DNA from: Sandaracinaceae bacterium | GTDB lineage: Bacteria > Myxococcota_A > Polyangia > Polyangiales > Houyiibacteriaceae | Assembly: GCA_016706685.1 (NCBI GenBank) | Contig: JADJJE010000051.1 | Coordinates: forward strand, 124,001 to 188,000 | DNA length: 64,000 nt | Direction: 5' to 3' | Shown here: piece after piece, positions 48,489 to 57,123 of the stretch | Layout of the letters: every line of letters starts with the position of its first letter | How positions within the stretch are numbered: the stretch's first letter is position 1 | Translations under genes and position numbers: made by a program | Notes under the pieces: model-generated | What the model was told of the DNA's origin: nothing | Seen by the model: only the letters and a program-made list of their open reading frames with translations | Database searches by the model: none

Positions 48489-50302
48489 GCCGGCAGCGTG
48501 CAGCACTCGGGCGGCGGCCCTTCGCCGCTGGCATGCGCTTCGGTCGCCTCCGGGCGCTGGGGCTCTTGGCCGGCTCGAGCCTGCTGGGTGTGGCTGGGTG
48601 TGGATTCGACGCCTACACCACGGCGGATGCACCGCAGAACGCGTGCACCCTGGTGGAAGACTGCCTGGCCGGCACCTGCGTGGACGGCCTGTGCGTGGAG
48701 CCCGCGCCCGAGGCCCTGCGCGTGTTCGTGGAGGTCGAGCCGCTCGAGAACGCCGACCGCACGCTGCCCCACCGCTGGCGCTTCACCCCCGAAGTGGTGG
48801 TCGGCCCCGGCGTGCAAGACCTCACGCTGCCACCGGGCGTCGAGGTGGTCGGCCAAGTCCGCGTGGGCGGTCTCTCAGTGCCCGCGGACATCGCCTTCAC
48901 GCGCATCCAAGAGGTGCCGGTGGGCATGGAAGAGGCGCTGCGCACGCGCACCTACGCCGAGCCCACCAACGTGGACGTGAACGGCACCAGCTTCGCGGCC
49001 GACTTCGCGTCGGTGCTCGGAGGTGGTGGCGTCTACGACGTGACCATCTCCCCCACCACGGCGCCCTTCGCCTCACTGGACGAACTACTGCCGCCCACCA
49101 CGGCCAACCGCGTGGTCCCGCCGCTCTTGCTGCGCAACGTGGCGCTGCCCACCAGCGTGGCCCGCTGGGAGCTGCAGGTGGACATCGCCGACTTCGCGAC
49201 GCCGTGCGACGCGAACGTGCGGGTGGGCTGCACGTTGAGCGGCGAGATCATCCGGGCGAGTGACCTCGGCGTGGAAGAGTTCGAGACCGGCCTGCAGGTG
49301 CGCGCCGTGGAGCGTTCGAGCGGGCGCGTCGTGTCGTCGCTGGGCGTCACCGAGGACGGCCTCTTCGCGGTCGCCGTAGCGCCGGACACGGGCCCGTATG
49401 CCCTGCGCATCAGCGCCGGCACCGACCGCCCGCTGTTCCCCGAGGTCACTACCGACGTGGTCTACGACGACACCGGCGCGCTGCGCGTGGAGGTGCCCGC
49501 GTTCGTCCCCGTGGTGTACTCCGGCACGGTGGAGACGGCCGAGGGCGTGCCGCTGGCCGACGCTCAGGTGCAGTTCAGCGCCGTGGGCCTGGTCAGCGCG
49601 GACAGTGGGTTCGAGGCCAGCCTGCAGCGCACGGTGGTCACCGGCAGCGGTGACGCCGCGGGCCAGTTCGAGCTGTCCCTGGTGCCAGGCGTCTACGACG
49701 TGATCGTCACCCCGGCTGCGGCCCCCACCGCGGACCCGCGCGACGAGCCCGGCATCCTCGCGCAGCGCGTCACCCTGGGCGACGGGGTGCGAGAGGTGCG
49801 GGGGCAGGTGCTGGTCGTGCCGCGTCGCGCCAGCTTCGGCGCGCAGGTCTGGACGCCCGCCGGTGAGACGCTGCCCGTCGCCGTGGAGGCGAGCCCGCTG
49901 CGCCGCGAGGGCGCGCAGGGCTTGGTCTCCCGCTACAACCGCTCGGCCACCACCAGCGCAGGCCCGTCGGGCTGGTTCGACCTGCGCTTGGACCTCGGGC
50001 TCTACGACATCGTGGCGCAACCTCCCGCCGAGGGGGGCTTCCCGTGGGTGGTCTTTCCAGGCGTCAGCGTGGCCATCCCGGGCAGCACCAGCGCGCGCAT
50101 GGTGGACATCGGCATGCCCGTGCCGCGCAGCGGCGTGGTGCGCGGAAGCGATGGTACGCCGCTCGCGGGTGCTCGCGTGACGGCCTACGTCATCGTGGAC
50201 GACCCCGAGGGTGAGCGCGCCCTGCGCGTGGCCACCACCCTCAGCGACGCCGACGGCAACTACCGCTTGCTGCTGCCGAGCCGCCTCGAGCCCACCCGCT
50301 GA
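48485..50302 (+). CDS. large lipoprotein with carboxypeptidase-regulatory-like repeats
   Basis: A 605-aa protein with lipobox VAGC (LLAGSSLLGVAGC) and a short Cys-rich patch after it (ACTLVEDCLAGTCVDGLC). The rest is built from beta-sandwich repeats of the carboxypeptidase-regulatory/CnaB type. Examples are YSGTVETAEGVPLADAQVQF, GQFELSLVPGVYDVIVTP, and GVVRGSDGTPLAGARVTAYV near the end. Such chains usually act as extended surface stalks. Its end lies in the left arm of a long inverted repeat (50294-50442). Confidence 0.82.
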   Translation: MSRQRAALGRRPFAAGMRFGRLRALGLLAGSSLLGVAGCGFDAYTTADAPQNACTLVEDCLAGTCVDGLCVEPAPEALRVFVEVEPLENADRTLPHRWRFTPEVVVGPGVQDLTLPPGVEVVGQVRVGGLSVPADIAFTRIQEVPVGMEEALRTRTYAEPTNVDVNGTSFAADFASVLGGGGVYDVTISPTTAPFASLDELLPPTTANRVVPPLLLRNVALPTSVARWELQVDIADFATPCDANVRVGCTLSGEIIRASDLGVEEFETGLQVRAVERSSGRVVSSLGVTEDGLFAVAVAPDTGPYALRISAGTDRPLFPEVTTDVVYDDTGALRVEVPAFVPVVYSGTVETAEGVPLADAQVQFSAVGLVSADSGFEASLQRTVVTGSGDAAGQFELSLVPGVYDVIVTPAAAPTADPRDEPGILAQRVTLGDGVREVRGQVLVVPRRASFGAQVWTPAGETLPVAVEASPLRREGAQGLVSRYNRSATTSAGPSGWFDLRLDLGLYDIVAQPPAEGGFPWVVFPGVSVAIPGSTSARMVDIGMPVPRSGVVRGSDGTPLAGARVTAYVIVDDPEGERALRVATTLSDADGNYRLLLPSRLEPTR

Positions 50303-50442
50303 GAGGCGCCGAAAATCGTCCGGGCGCGGCTTACGTCCTCGCGCCAGGGCTCGAAATGCATGAGCATTCCTTCGCCCTGTCGCTGCGGGCGCGCTCGCGC
50401 TCGAACGATTTTGGGCGCCTCTCGAGGCGCCTCTCAGCGGGT
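50294..50442. terminator. long inverted repeat between convergent genes, probable bidirectional terminator
   Basis: Left arm 50294-50319 (acccgctgagaggcgcc, then aaaatcgt) and right arm 50405-50442 are complementary, except that the right arm has an extra 12-bp duplication of tcgagaggcgcc. The stems enclose about 85 bp. The left arm covers the stop of the lipoprotein gene, and the right arm ends 3 bp before the stop of the opposite gene. With aaaat/atttt at the inner ends, a transcription-stop role in both directions is likely. Confidence 0.6.
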
Positions 50443-50444
50443 GC

Positions 50445-51965
50445 TCAGTGGATGTCGAACACGGAGAGCGCTTGGCTCGCGATGGGCACGAACTGCGGGT
50501 CGCGGCCCAGCGAGAAGCCGAGCGCGATGGGCACTTCGTAGCGGTCGATCTGGAACTCCCAGACCACGGTGGCCGTGCCGGTGGTGCCCAGGGTCGAGCA
50601 CGCGTCGCGCGCCGGGCGGCTGTTGCGCGCGGTGATGTTGCGGCGGTTGGTGACCAGCTGCAGGCGGTCGCACGCGAGCAAGCGCGCCAGGTCCGAGCGC
50701 TCTGACGAGAGCCCACGCTCGAACGAGCGCTGCGCGTCGCTGACGTCGCCCTCGGCGTCGCCGACCGCGTCCTCGGCGGCTTCGAAGGCATCCTCGGCGG
50801 CGGAGATGGCGGCCTCGTCGCCGCCGCTCTGTGCGGTGGCCAGCGTCCCGCGCGCCGCCTCGAGCGCCGAGGTGGCCGACAGCAGCGCCGCCTGGGCCGT
50901 GGACACCGCAGACTGCAGGCGCGCCTCGATGGCCGCCGTGTTGATGGTGATGGTGGTGGCCAGGCGCACCAGGCGCTCGCCCTTGGTCTCGATCTGCGCC
51001 TGGGTGTAGTGCGTCATGCTCAGCTCGGTGGAGACCATGCTCCACTCGTTGCGCGTGACGTTCACCGTGGGGGTCTGCGCCGGCAGGTCGGTGCGCTGGG
51101 CCGTGTGCGCGCTGATGCCCCACGACGCGAGGTGGTCGCGCTTGGCCGCGCCGCCGTCGCTGTAGGTCACCCAGTTGCCGCTCGCGTAGCCGGTGGTGCC
51201 GTCGGGCAGCTGCACCTGCTGCATGACCATGGCGGCGCCGGGGAGCGACACGGGCACCGGTACGCGCACGCCCGCGCCCATCTCGTAGGCCGCGGTGGCC
51301 ACCACGTAGAAGTTGCCGGAGATGGCCTGCGGCTGGACCTCCAGCAGCGAGATGGAGCCGCAGCGGGCGCGCATGGTGAAGCGCACGCGCTCGCCCGGGC
51401 GCCAGAAGTACTCCTCGCCGGTGTCTTCGCGCCAGACGTTGCCCGGCCCGTCGCTCACGCGGCGGCCCACGATGATGTGGTTGTCGCTGTTGCGGTAGGG
51501 CAGGCAGTCGCGCCCACCGCGCGCGCCCTGGATGCGGATGTCGCTGTCGAAGATGGGCATGAACAACAGACGGTCGGTCACGTTGGTGACCTCCACCTGC
51601 ATGGCTACCTGGTAGCCCTCGTCGCGCACCCAGTCACGCTCGTTGGTGGTGTCGGCCACCAGCGGCGGCATGGGCGTGCCGCGCGACTCGGGGTGGTAGA
51701 GCTGCACGCTGCGGATCTGCACCTCCACGCCCGTAGCCTCGGGCGGCGGCTCGTTGGCGGCGGCCGGATCCGCGCCGGGAACGGCAGCCGGGGGCGGGGT
51801 CCCGGGCGGACGCGCTGGCGGCACCCCGGGCACGGGCGGCAGCGCGGGCGCGATGGCCGGCACGGGTGGCGTGGGCGCAGGCGCGGCTTCCTCGTCCCCA
51901 CCGCAACCCAACATCTGCGCGCCAATCAGCAGCGCGAGGAGAGATCTCGTCGACGTACGCAACAT
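50445..51965 (-). CDS. lipoprotein with Pro-rich linker and coiled coil
   Basis: A 506-aa protein. The start at 51965 has a purine-rich ribosome site (agaaagaag). The signal ends in lipobox MLGC (Cys21). A Pro/Ala linker (about 25-75) precedes a beta-rich domain (VEVQIRSVQLYHPESRGTP, VAMQVEVTNVTDRLLFMPIFD). Residues about 370-440 form a strong coiled coil (AEDAFEAAEDAVGDAEGDVSDAQRSF in short). No family recognised. It is convergent with the preceding lipoprotein gene. Confidence 0.75.
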   Translation of the reverse strand: MLRTSTRSLLALLIGAQMLGCGGDEEAAPAPTPPVPAIAPALPPVPGVPPARPPGTPPPAAVPGADPAAANEPPPEATGVEVQIRSVQLYHPESRGTPMPPLVADTTNERDWVRDEGYQVAMQVEVTNVTDRLLFMPIFDSDIRIQGARGGRDCLPYRNSDNHIIVGRRVSDGPGNVWREDTGEEYFWRPGERVRFTMRARCGSISLLEVQPQAISGNFYVVATAAYEMGAGVRVPVPVSLPGAAMVMQQVQLPDGTTGYASGNWVTYSDGGAAKRDHLASWGISAHTAQRTDLPAQTPTVNVTRNEWSMVSTELSMTHYTQAQIETKGERLVRLATTITINTAAIEARLQSAVSTAQAALLSATSALEAARGTLATAQSGGDEAAISAAEDAFEAAEDAVGDAEGDVSDAQRSFERGLSSERSDLARLLACDRLQLVTNRRNITARNSRPARDACSTLGTTGTATVVWEFQIDRYEVPIALGFSLGRDPQFVPIASQALSVFDIH

Positions 51966-52431
51966 GCTCGCTTCTTTCTTGCGACCCACCGCCGCGACCC
52001 CGTGCCACGGCCCACACCGCGTCAGGCGGCTCGCCGGCATCATACGCGCGCCTCGGAGTTTTCTCCTACATGTTGTGCGCGCGGTGGTGGCCGTCGGGGG
52101 GTGATCGATCGGAGGGGGACGGGCACCCTGGTCTGCGGGTGCGCTCGCGCTGGCGCTCGCTCTGATACCTCCCTGAAAACGGCACTTCGCGCTGCGCGCT
52201 GCGTTTGTTTTCTGGGGCCCATCAAGCCCCGCTGCCCAGGGCGCCCGTCCCCCTCCACGGTGGCGCCTGGACCGGCCCAACCGTGCGGGCAACACGGAGC
52301 GCTCCCCTCGGCCTGGGGGCTCGACTGGCTCCTCCGGAGCGCCCCGACCGGACCTCCCGTGCACGGCTGGCATGCCATCAGGACGCAACGCGAACAACGC
52401 GTGGCGACTCGCATCGGGATGCTCGGCGAAG
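51966..52431. other. gene-free stretch
   Basis: 466 bp between two minus-strand genes. It must hold the promoter of the lipoprotein gene at 50445-51965. Reading frames on both strands cross it, but none has a ribosome site, signal or family-like residues. There is one modest AT-rich patch near 52055-52075. I see no repeat, hairpin or RNA gene that I can defend. Confidence 0.5.
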
Positions 52432-52893
52432 CTATCCGGCGTCGCGGTCGCTGCCGGCGGGGAGGCGGGGCTGCACTTCGTCGCGCTCTTCGGCGTCGCC
52501 GGACTGCTCTTCGAGGGCGCTCTCGATGACCTTGGTGGCGAGGTCGTCGAGGTGGGCGCGCAGCTCCGCGCTGGCGCGCTGGTAGTGCGGCCAGAGCGTC
52601 TCGTCCATGAAGGAGCGCGGCACCCGCGCCATGACGGTGGTGCGGCGCTGTCCCTTGTAGCGGTAGGGCTTGAGCTCGTAGCGCCGCAGGAGCGCCAGCA
52701 AGAGCCGCTTGCTCCACATGTCCTGCGTGGTGAGCCGGTACTCCACGGGCGGCGCTTGCTGCTCCAGCAGGTGCAGCCGCGCGCGGATGCGGTCGCGTGC
52801 GTTGCCCGCGGCGGCGGCCTCACCGGGCGTGGTGGCGCCGGCGATCAGGTTCTCGAGGTCGCGCAGCTTCTCGAGGAGGCGAGCTTCATCCAT
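52432..52893 (-). CDS. conserved hypothetical protein
   Basis: A 153-aa soluble protein. The N-terminal helix (LLEKLRDLENLIAGATTPGEAAAAGNARDRI) is followed by a basic segment DMWSKRLLLALLRRYELKPYRYKGQRRTTVM, which looks like a nucleic-acid-binding surface, and by FMDETLWPHYQRASAEL. The tail is acidic and poorly ordered. The pattern recurs in uncharacterised bacterial and phage proteins as far as I recall; no function is assigned. It lies 10 bp downstream of the thioredoxin-like gene on the same strand. Confidence 0.65.
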   Translation of the reverse strand: MDEARLLEKLRDLENLIAGATTPGEAAAAGNARDRIRARLHLLEQQAPPVEYRLTTQDMWSKRLLLALLRRYELKPYRYKGQRRTTVMARVPRSFMDETLWPHYQRASAELRAHLDDLATKVIESALEEQSGDAEERDEVQPRLPAGSDRDAG

Positions 52894-52903
52894 GGGCGCG
52901 TCC

Positions 52904-53287
52904 CTATGCCGCGGTGGGCTTCGGAGGCACGCCGAACAGCTCCTCGATGGCCTCGGCGAAGTATAGGCTGCTGCGCACGCCCACGATGGTCTCCACCACC
53001 TTGCCGTCTCGCATGAAGAGCACCGTCGGCGTGGCGCGCACGCCCAGCTCGGCCGACGCGCGCGGCGCGGCTTGCGTGCCCATCTCGCAGATCTTCACGC
53101 GCCCAGCGTAGCGGCCCGCGAGCTCCATGAAGACCGGCTCGAGGTGCTTGCACGGCGCACACCCAGCGGACCAGATGTCGATCAGCACCGGCAGCTCGGC
53201 CTGGTTCACCTCGGCGGCGAAGTTGGCGTCGGTGAGCGAGACGGGAGGCTGCTTGGGAGCGCCGCGAAGAAAGGAGAGAAGACCCAT
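52904..53287 (-). CDS. thioredoxin-like protein
   Basis: A 127-aa thioredoxin fold, start taken at ATG 53287 (MGLLSFLRG). An ATG at 53302 would add five residues. The active site reads IWSAGCAPCKHL with Cys43 and Cys46, so the usual W-C-G-P-C is altered to G-C-A-P-C. The cis-Pro loop RATPTVLFMRDGK is intact. It should still be redox-active, with a shifted potential. It has no signal peptide, so it is cytosolic. It is followed by a small hypothetical gene on the same strand and is divergent from the gene at 53385. Confidence 0.88.
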   Translation of the reverse strand: MGLLSFLRGAPKQPPVSLTDANFAAEVNQAELPVLIDIWSAGCAPCKHLEPVFMELAGRYAGRVKICEMGTQAAPRASAELGVRATPTVLFMRDGKVVETIVGVRSSLYFAEAIEELFGVPPKPTAA

Positions 53288-53384
53288 ACGGAGGCGCTGC
53301 ATAGCACGAGCGCGGGCGGAGACGGAGACCAAGGGGATCGGCGCCTGCTACAGCGCATGATAGAAGGCGAGACCCCGCACGGAT

Positions 53385-53876
53385 ATGGCTCAGTTCTTCA
53401 TGACCCCCGATGAGTTCTCCGAGTGGCTCGGAGGAGTGACCCGAGCTGGAGTCCGAACGCTTCGTCGTCGCGCTGGCGTCTTCGAAGACCTCATCGTTCC
53501 GCTCGACGATGCTGATATCCGTTGCGTGTTCGTGGCAGCGGGGGTCGATGGGATTCCCCCGGAGCAGCTGGAATTTCTGCCTGGTGCAGACTGGGTGACG
53601 ATCACGCCTCCTCGTTTGGTGGGCAACCAGCTGCTCATGGCGGAGATTGCGCCTGGACGAAAGGACGCCGGCCGACGCCTCTATGCCACGCTCCGCCGTT
53701 CCCTCCGTACCCGTGCTCCCCTCGCGACGCGCGCCACCAACGTCGTCAGCCAAGGCTCCATGGTCTACAACGACGTTGGTTCAACGGAAGGCGCGAAGAG
53801 ACTGGGGGACTCCGGATTCGAGCTGCGCCAGGAGGGGGTGCTCAACATCCGCTACCATCCAGAGCCGCGGAGCTGA
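53385..53876 (+). CDS. hypothetical protein
   Basis: A 163-aa protein from ATG 53385 (MAQFFMTPDEFSEWLGG). It begins with acidic aromatic residues. In the middle is IPPEQLEFLPGADWVTITPPRLVGNQLLMAEI, and the C-terminal half is basic with YNDVGSTEGAKRLGDSGFELRQEGVLNIRY. Third-position GC is a little lower than in neighbours. There is no signal peptide or membrane segment, and I recognise no family. A hairpin terminator follows 9 bp after the stop. Confidence 0.65.
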   Translation: MAQFFMTPDEFSEWLGGVTRAGVRTLRRRAGVFEDLIVPLDDADIRCVFVAAGVDGIPPEQLEFLPGADWVTITPPRLVGNQLLMAEIAPGRKDAGRRLYATLRRSLRTRAPLATRATNVVSQGSMVYNDVGSTEGAKRLGDSGFELRQEGVLNIRYHPEPRS

Positions 53877-53885
53877 ACGCAGGTT

Positions 53886-53923
53886 GGAGGGAGCGAGACC
53901 AAATTAGGTCTCCTTCTCCCTCC
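53886..53923 (+). terminator. hairpin terminator
   Basis: The sequence ggagggagcgagacc, aaatta loop, ggtctccttctccctcc forms a 13-14 bp stem with a small internal bulge, 9 bp after the stop of the preceding plus-strand gene. The 3' side is C-rich and not T-rich, so it is an atypical intrinsic terminator, but the stem is strong. It also lies downstream of the minus-strand gene ending at 53988 and could serve both. Confidence 0.65.
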
Positions 53924-53987
53924 CCCATGCGTCGCCCCGCGGTCACCCGTCTAGACGAGCGTCCACGGCCCGGGTGGTCAGGCGGGA

Positions 53988-54476
53988 TCACGCGTCTCGG
54001 TCGCCCGGGGCGGGCCAGTTGCGGCCGATGGCGCTCCAGTCGGGGTCGCGGGGGTCGAGGCCCAGCGCTTCGATGTAGTGGTCCTCCACGATCAGGAACT
54101 GCTTGCGGTAGGGCAGCAGGAAGCCACCGTGCTCGGCGCGGATGGTGCTGGCTTCGTCGTAGGACGCCGACCAGATGTTCCAGTAGGCCCCGCCCAGGTC
54201 GCGGTGCATGAGGGTGCCGAGGTCGGGCTTGGTGGCGAGCGTGGCGAGCGCTTCGCCGCTCAGCACGGCCTTCGTGTGGGGCCAGGTGGCAAAGCCCAGC
54301 GCCTTGGCCAACGCCGTGAGGCAGTGCTTCCTCTGGAGTGTGGCGCTCAGCTCGGCGTCGCCGAGGGCACGCAGCTCGGGCAGCTGGCGCAGGGCGGCGA
54401 GGGCAACGGGGTCAGCTTCGGTGGCGCGCTTGTGCAGCAGGCGCGCGCGATGTTTGACGTTCTCGACCGGTTCCAT
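53988..54476 (-). CDS. conserved hypothetical protein
   Basis: A 162-aa protein. The start at 54476 (MEPVENVKHRARLLHK) is preferred because a GAGGAG ribosome site lies 6 bases upstream. A longer frame to 54536 adds a basic leader. The N-terminal helices contain ALRQLPELR and LQRKHCLTALAKALGFATWPHTKAVL, a pattern seen in uncharacterised proteins. The C-terminal part has GGFLLPYRKQFLIVEDHYIEALGLDPRDPDW. No function known. Confidence 0.7.
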   Translation of the reverse strand: MEPVENVKHRARLLHKRATEADPVALAALRQLPELRALGDAELSATLQRKHCLTALAKALGFATWPHTKAVLSGEALATLATKPDLGTLMHRDLGGAYWNIWSASYDEASTIRAEHGGFLLPYRKQFLIVEDHYIEALGLDPRDPDWSAIGRNWPAPGDRDA

Positions 54477-54667
54477 GACGAACTCCTCATCGGTGGCTCT
54501 CGCTTCCCGCTCCTTGAGAGGCGATGGTTTCGACACGGTGTAGGACCGGGAAACAGATGCGGAGGGTGATGAGACTTTCGGCGGGAGAGGCGCCCCTCAG
54601 CGCCCGAGCGGCAACCATGTGGCGCAGTTCGCACAGGCGCAAGACCCCCCGTTGCGAGGCAGAAGTT

Positions 54668-55135
54668 CTACTTCACCACGTTCGCCTGGTGGAGTGCCTC
54701 GAGCCTCTCCTTGGCGCTCACGAGGCGTTTGCCCATGTTCCAGCGGAAGATGTGGGCCAGCGCGGCGTCGCCGTGGGCGCCGAGGAGGCGGGTGCGGAGC
54801 GCCATGCTGTAGCGGAAGGTCACCTCGGTGTGATCGCGGGGGAGCTCCTTGTAGATCCAGGAGCCCGCGAACGCGCCGAACATGGAGGGCCCGTAGGTCA
54901 TTTTCACGGCCACGCGCTCGAAGGGCTTGAACGAGACGTACTCGGTCTCCATGGCGCGTCCGGCGTGGTCCACGCACAGCGCGCGCACACCGACGGCCGA
55001 CGAGGTCGCGCCGCCCACCAGCTCGGCCTTCGACAGGAAGGCGTCCCACTCGAGGCGCCGAGCGTAGTCCTGCATGATCGTGAAGAGCCACGGGCGTGGG
55101 GCGGCGATCTCGATGGAGCGGGAGAAGGTCTTCAT
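54668..55135 (-). CDS. SRPBCC (START-like) family protein
   Basis: A 155-aa protein with the N-terminus MKTFSRSIEIAAPRPWLFTIMQDYARRLEWDAFL, the first strand and helices of the polyketide-cyclase/START fold. Strands RAMETEYVSFKPFERVAVKM and TEVTFRYSMALR and a long C-terminal helix complete it. The family binds hydrophobic ligands in a cavity; the ligand here is unknown. It is divergent from the next gene, 66 bp between the starts. Confidence 0.82.
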   Translation of the reverse strand: MKTFSRSIEIAAPRPWLFTIMQDYARRLEWDAFLSKAELVGGATSSAVGVRALCVDHAGRAMETEYVSFKPFERVAVKMTYGPSMFGAFAGSWIYKELPRDHTEVTFRYSMALRTRLLGAHGDAALAHIFRWNMGKRLVSAKERLEALHQANVVK

Positions 55136-55201
55136 GACGGTTCGGTGCGGCTCGCACAGGGAGTATCGCTTGCCGTGGTCGCAGTGGCATCCTCGGAGGC
55201 G

Positions 55202-55723
55202 ATGAACGCCCTCACTCGTGAGCTGTTCACGGCTGCTCGGTGTGCCGACCACGCAGCGGTGGAGCGCCTGCTCCTGGACCCGCGCGTGGACCTGCTGGCG
55301 CGCGATGAGCGCGGCCGAAGCGCGAGCGAGTGCGTGTCGGTGGGCAACGTGTCGATGGACCCCGAAGACGTTGCCGCGCTGCACGGCCTGGCCCGCACCC
55401 TCGAGAACGCCACGGAGCGTGTGCGGCGCGTTCAGGTGCTGGGCGCTGTGAGCGACGAGCTCGAGCGCCAGGTGCGAGCGCTGGTGGCGCGTGTGGCGCC
55501 CTCGCCCGTGGACAACGGCGGCGGCGCGCTCTCCGTGACTTGCTCCCGTGGGCCCGACACGGGCGCACCGGAGGCCGTCTGGCGTCTGGTGATCGCGGGC
55601 GAGTACCGCGGCGCGCTGCCTTCGGCCGACCCCCCCTGGGCGCTCGACGCGGAGCTGCGAGTGGTGCTGGACGAGCACACCGGGCTGCGCGAGCTCGCGC
55701 GCGTGCGCTGGGTCACGACCTGA
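55202..55723 (+). CDS. hypothetical protein with ankyrin-like N-terminus
   Basis: A 173-aa protein from ATG 55202. The first 35 residues (ELFTAARCADHAAVERLLLDPRVDLLARDERGRSA) fit one ankyrin repeat. The rest is not recognised and ends in strand-like segments (AVWRLVIAGEYRGALP, LDAELRVVLDEHTGLREL). One repeat alone would not fold as a classical ankyrin domain, so the match is tentative. There is no export signal. It converges with the esterase-like gene, with 57 bp between stops. Confidence 0.6.
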   Translation: MNALTRELFTAARCADHAAVERLLLDPRVDLLARDERGRSASECVSVGNVSMDPEDVAALHGLARTLENATERVRRVQVLGAVSDELERQVRALVARVAPSPVDNGGGALSVTCSRGPDTGAPEAVWRLVIAGEYRGALPSADPPWALDAELRVVLDEHTGLRELARVRWVTT

Positions 55724-55780
55724 CGCGCGCGGAGCTCGCGCTGGCGAGACCCGCACGACCTCGTCGCCCGTGGAGCGCCG

Positions 55781-56899
55781 TCAGCGGACTGTCTCGAAGT
55801 CTGCGCCTCCACCGAGCTGCGCGTTCAGGAACGAGAGCAGGCCCGGCGTGTCCGTCAGCGCCGTCACGGACAGTGCGCCGTGGCGTGTGCCCTCGTAGAA
55901 GAACTGCCGGTGCGCGCCCGGGCCGGATGGCCCCTCGCTCGTCTCGCTCCAGCCCACGTAGTCCACCAGCCCATCGGCGAGGAAGCTGGCGGACGGGATG
56001 CGGAAGCGCGCGATCAGCGTGTAGAGCGCCTTCACCGTCACGTCGTCGTAGGTGCAGATCAGGGACGAGCGCAGCTCCGGATACAGCTCGTGGAGCGTGG
56101 CGAAGGCCGTGTGCAGGCCCTCGGTCTCGCAGCGCGGGCACCACGTGAAGAGCGACTCGGCCAGCTCCCACTGGCTCGCGATGTGCCCCTGGCCAGCCTC
56201 GTTGAGGTAGGGGGCACGCAGCAGGGGCCCCGCGTCGTTGATCAGGAAGGGCAGCGGCGCGTCCGTGGTGGCGAAGGCGCTCGCGAAGAGGTGGTAGTTG
56301 CCGGTCACGCCCACGCCGCCCGCGCTGAAGCCCGCGAACGTGATGCGCGTGGCGTCCTCGAAGGCCGGCACGGCGCGCGGGATGACCTGCATGAGGTTCG
56401 CGCGCCCACGCTGGTGGATGGTGCCCAGGCGCGGGTGCTCCACCAGCGCGTCGGCCAGGTGGAAGTCTCCCGTGCAGTGCGGCACCACGATGAAGTTCGC
56501 GTCGCGGAACGGGTTCTCGGCGGCGTCGCGGTCGAAGAGGCCCGCATCGGGGCTGGACATGCTGTGCAACCACGCGAGCGGATCGTCCCCGAGCCCCACG
56601 AGGTTCTCGTCGAGGAGCCCACAGCTGGCCTCGTCGTAGCAGATGCCACCGCCCATCAGGAAGAACACCAGCTCGCGGCTGCGCGAGGTGAAGTTCAGGA
56701 ACACGCCCGCCGCGCTGCCATCGCCGCACACCATCCCGTCGATGGGCACGTACTGCCAACTCTCCTCCTGGGCCTCGCTCACGGCGAAGGGCTCGCCTGC
56801 CACGAAGCCCGCGCTGCCCCACGGGTTGGGCGGAGCGTCGTCGTCGCCGCACCCCACGAGTGAGATCAGCGCGAACACGAGCACGAGCAGACGGGACAT
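55781..56899 (-). CDS. pectinacetylesterase-family lipoprotein
   Basis: Alpha/beta-hydrolase related to pectin acetylesterases and Notum. It is 372 aa from ATG 56899 (MSRLLVLVFALISLVGC, lipobox LVGC). An ATG at 56911 directly after GGAGG is an alternative. Motifs are ELVFFLMGGGICYDEASC (oxyanion region), the nucleophile FAGFSAGGVGV, and the C-terminal His in YEGTRHGALS. The natural substrate is not readable; a cell-surface deacylase role is a fair inference. No neighbour suggests a pathway. Confidence 0.85.
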   Translation of the reverse strand: MSRLLVLVFALISLVGCGDDDAPPNPWGSAGFVAGEPFAVSEAQEESWQYVPIDGMVCGDGSAAGVFLNFTSRSRELVFFLMGGGICYDEASCGLLDENLVGLGDDPLAWLHSMSSPDAGLFDRDAAENPFRDANFIVVPHCTGDFHLADALVEHPRLGTIHQRGRANLMQVIPRAVPAFEDATRITFAGFSAGGVGVTGNYHLFASAFATTDAPLPFLINDAGPLLRAPYLNEAGQGHIASQWELAESLFTWCPRCETEGLHTAFATLHELYPELRSSLICTYDDVTVKALYTLIARFRIPSASFLADGLVDYVGWSETSEGPSGPGAHRQFFYEGTRHGALSVTALTDTPGLLSFLNAQLGGGADFETVR

Positions 56900-57023
56900 T
56901 CGGGTGAGCATCCTCCGATTCTGCCTGCCAGTCAGGGTGTCCACCTGTGGAGGTCGGACAGTCTCTAGTCATTTCAGGCCAAGGTGAGCTCGGTAGCCGA
57001 GCCGGGGCTGGAGAGCTCCGACG

Positions 57024-57063
57024 GGTGGCGGTTAAGGTCCGTTTAAGATCGGTGACCGCCACC
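57024..57063. promoter_or_regulatory. 9-bp inverted repeat upstream of lipoprotein gene
   Basis: ggtggcggt (57024-57032) and accgccacc (57055-57063) are perfect inverted copies around a 22-bp AT-richer centre (taaggtccgtttaagatcggtg) that itself repeats ttaag. It lies 60 bp before the start of the gene at 57124. It could be an operator or a small hairpin. No protein partner is evident. Confidence 0.35.
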
Positions 57064-57123
57064 GTCTGGTACATGTCACGTCAACCGCAAGTGCCCAATC
57101 GGGGGGCAGAAGAACGAGGTCGT

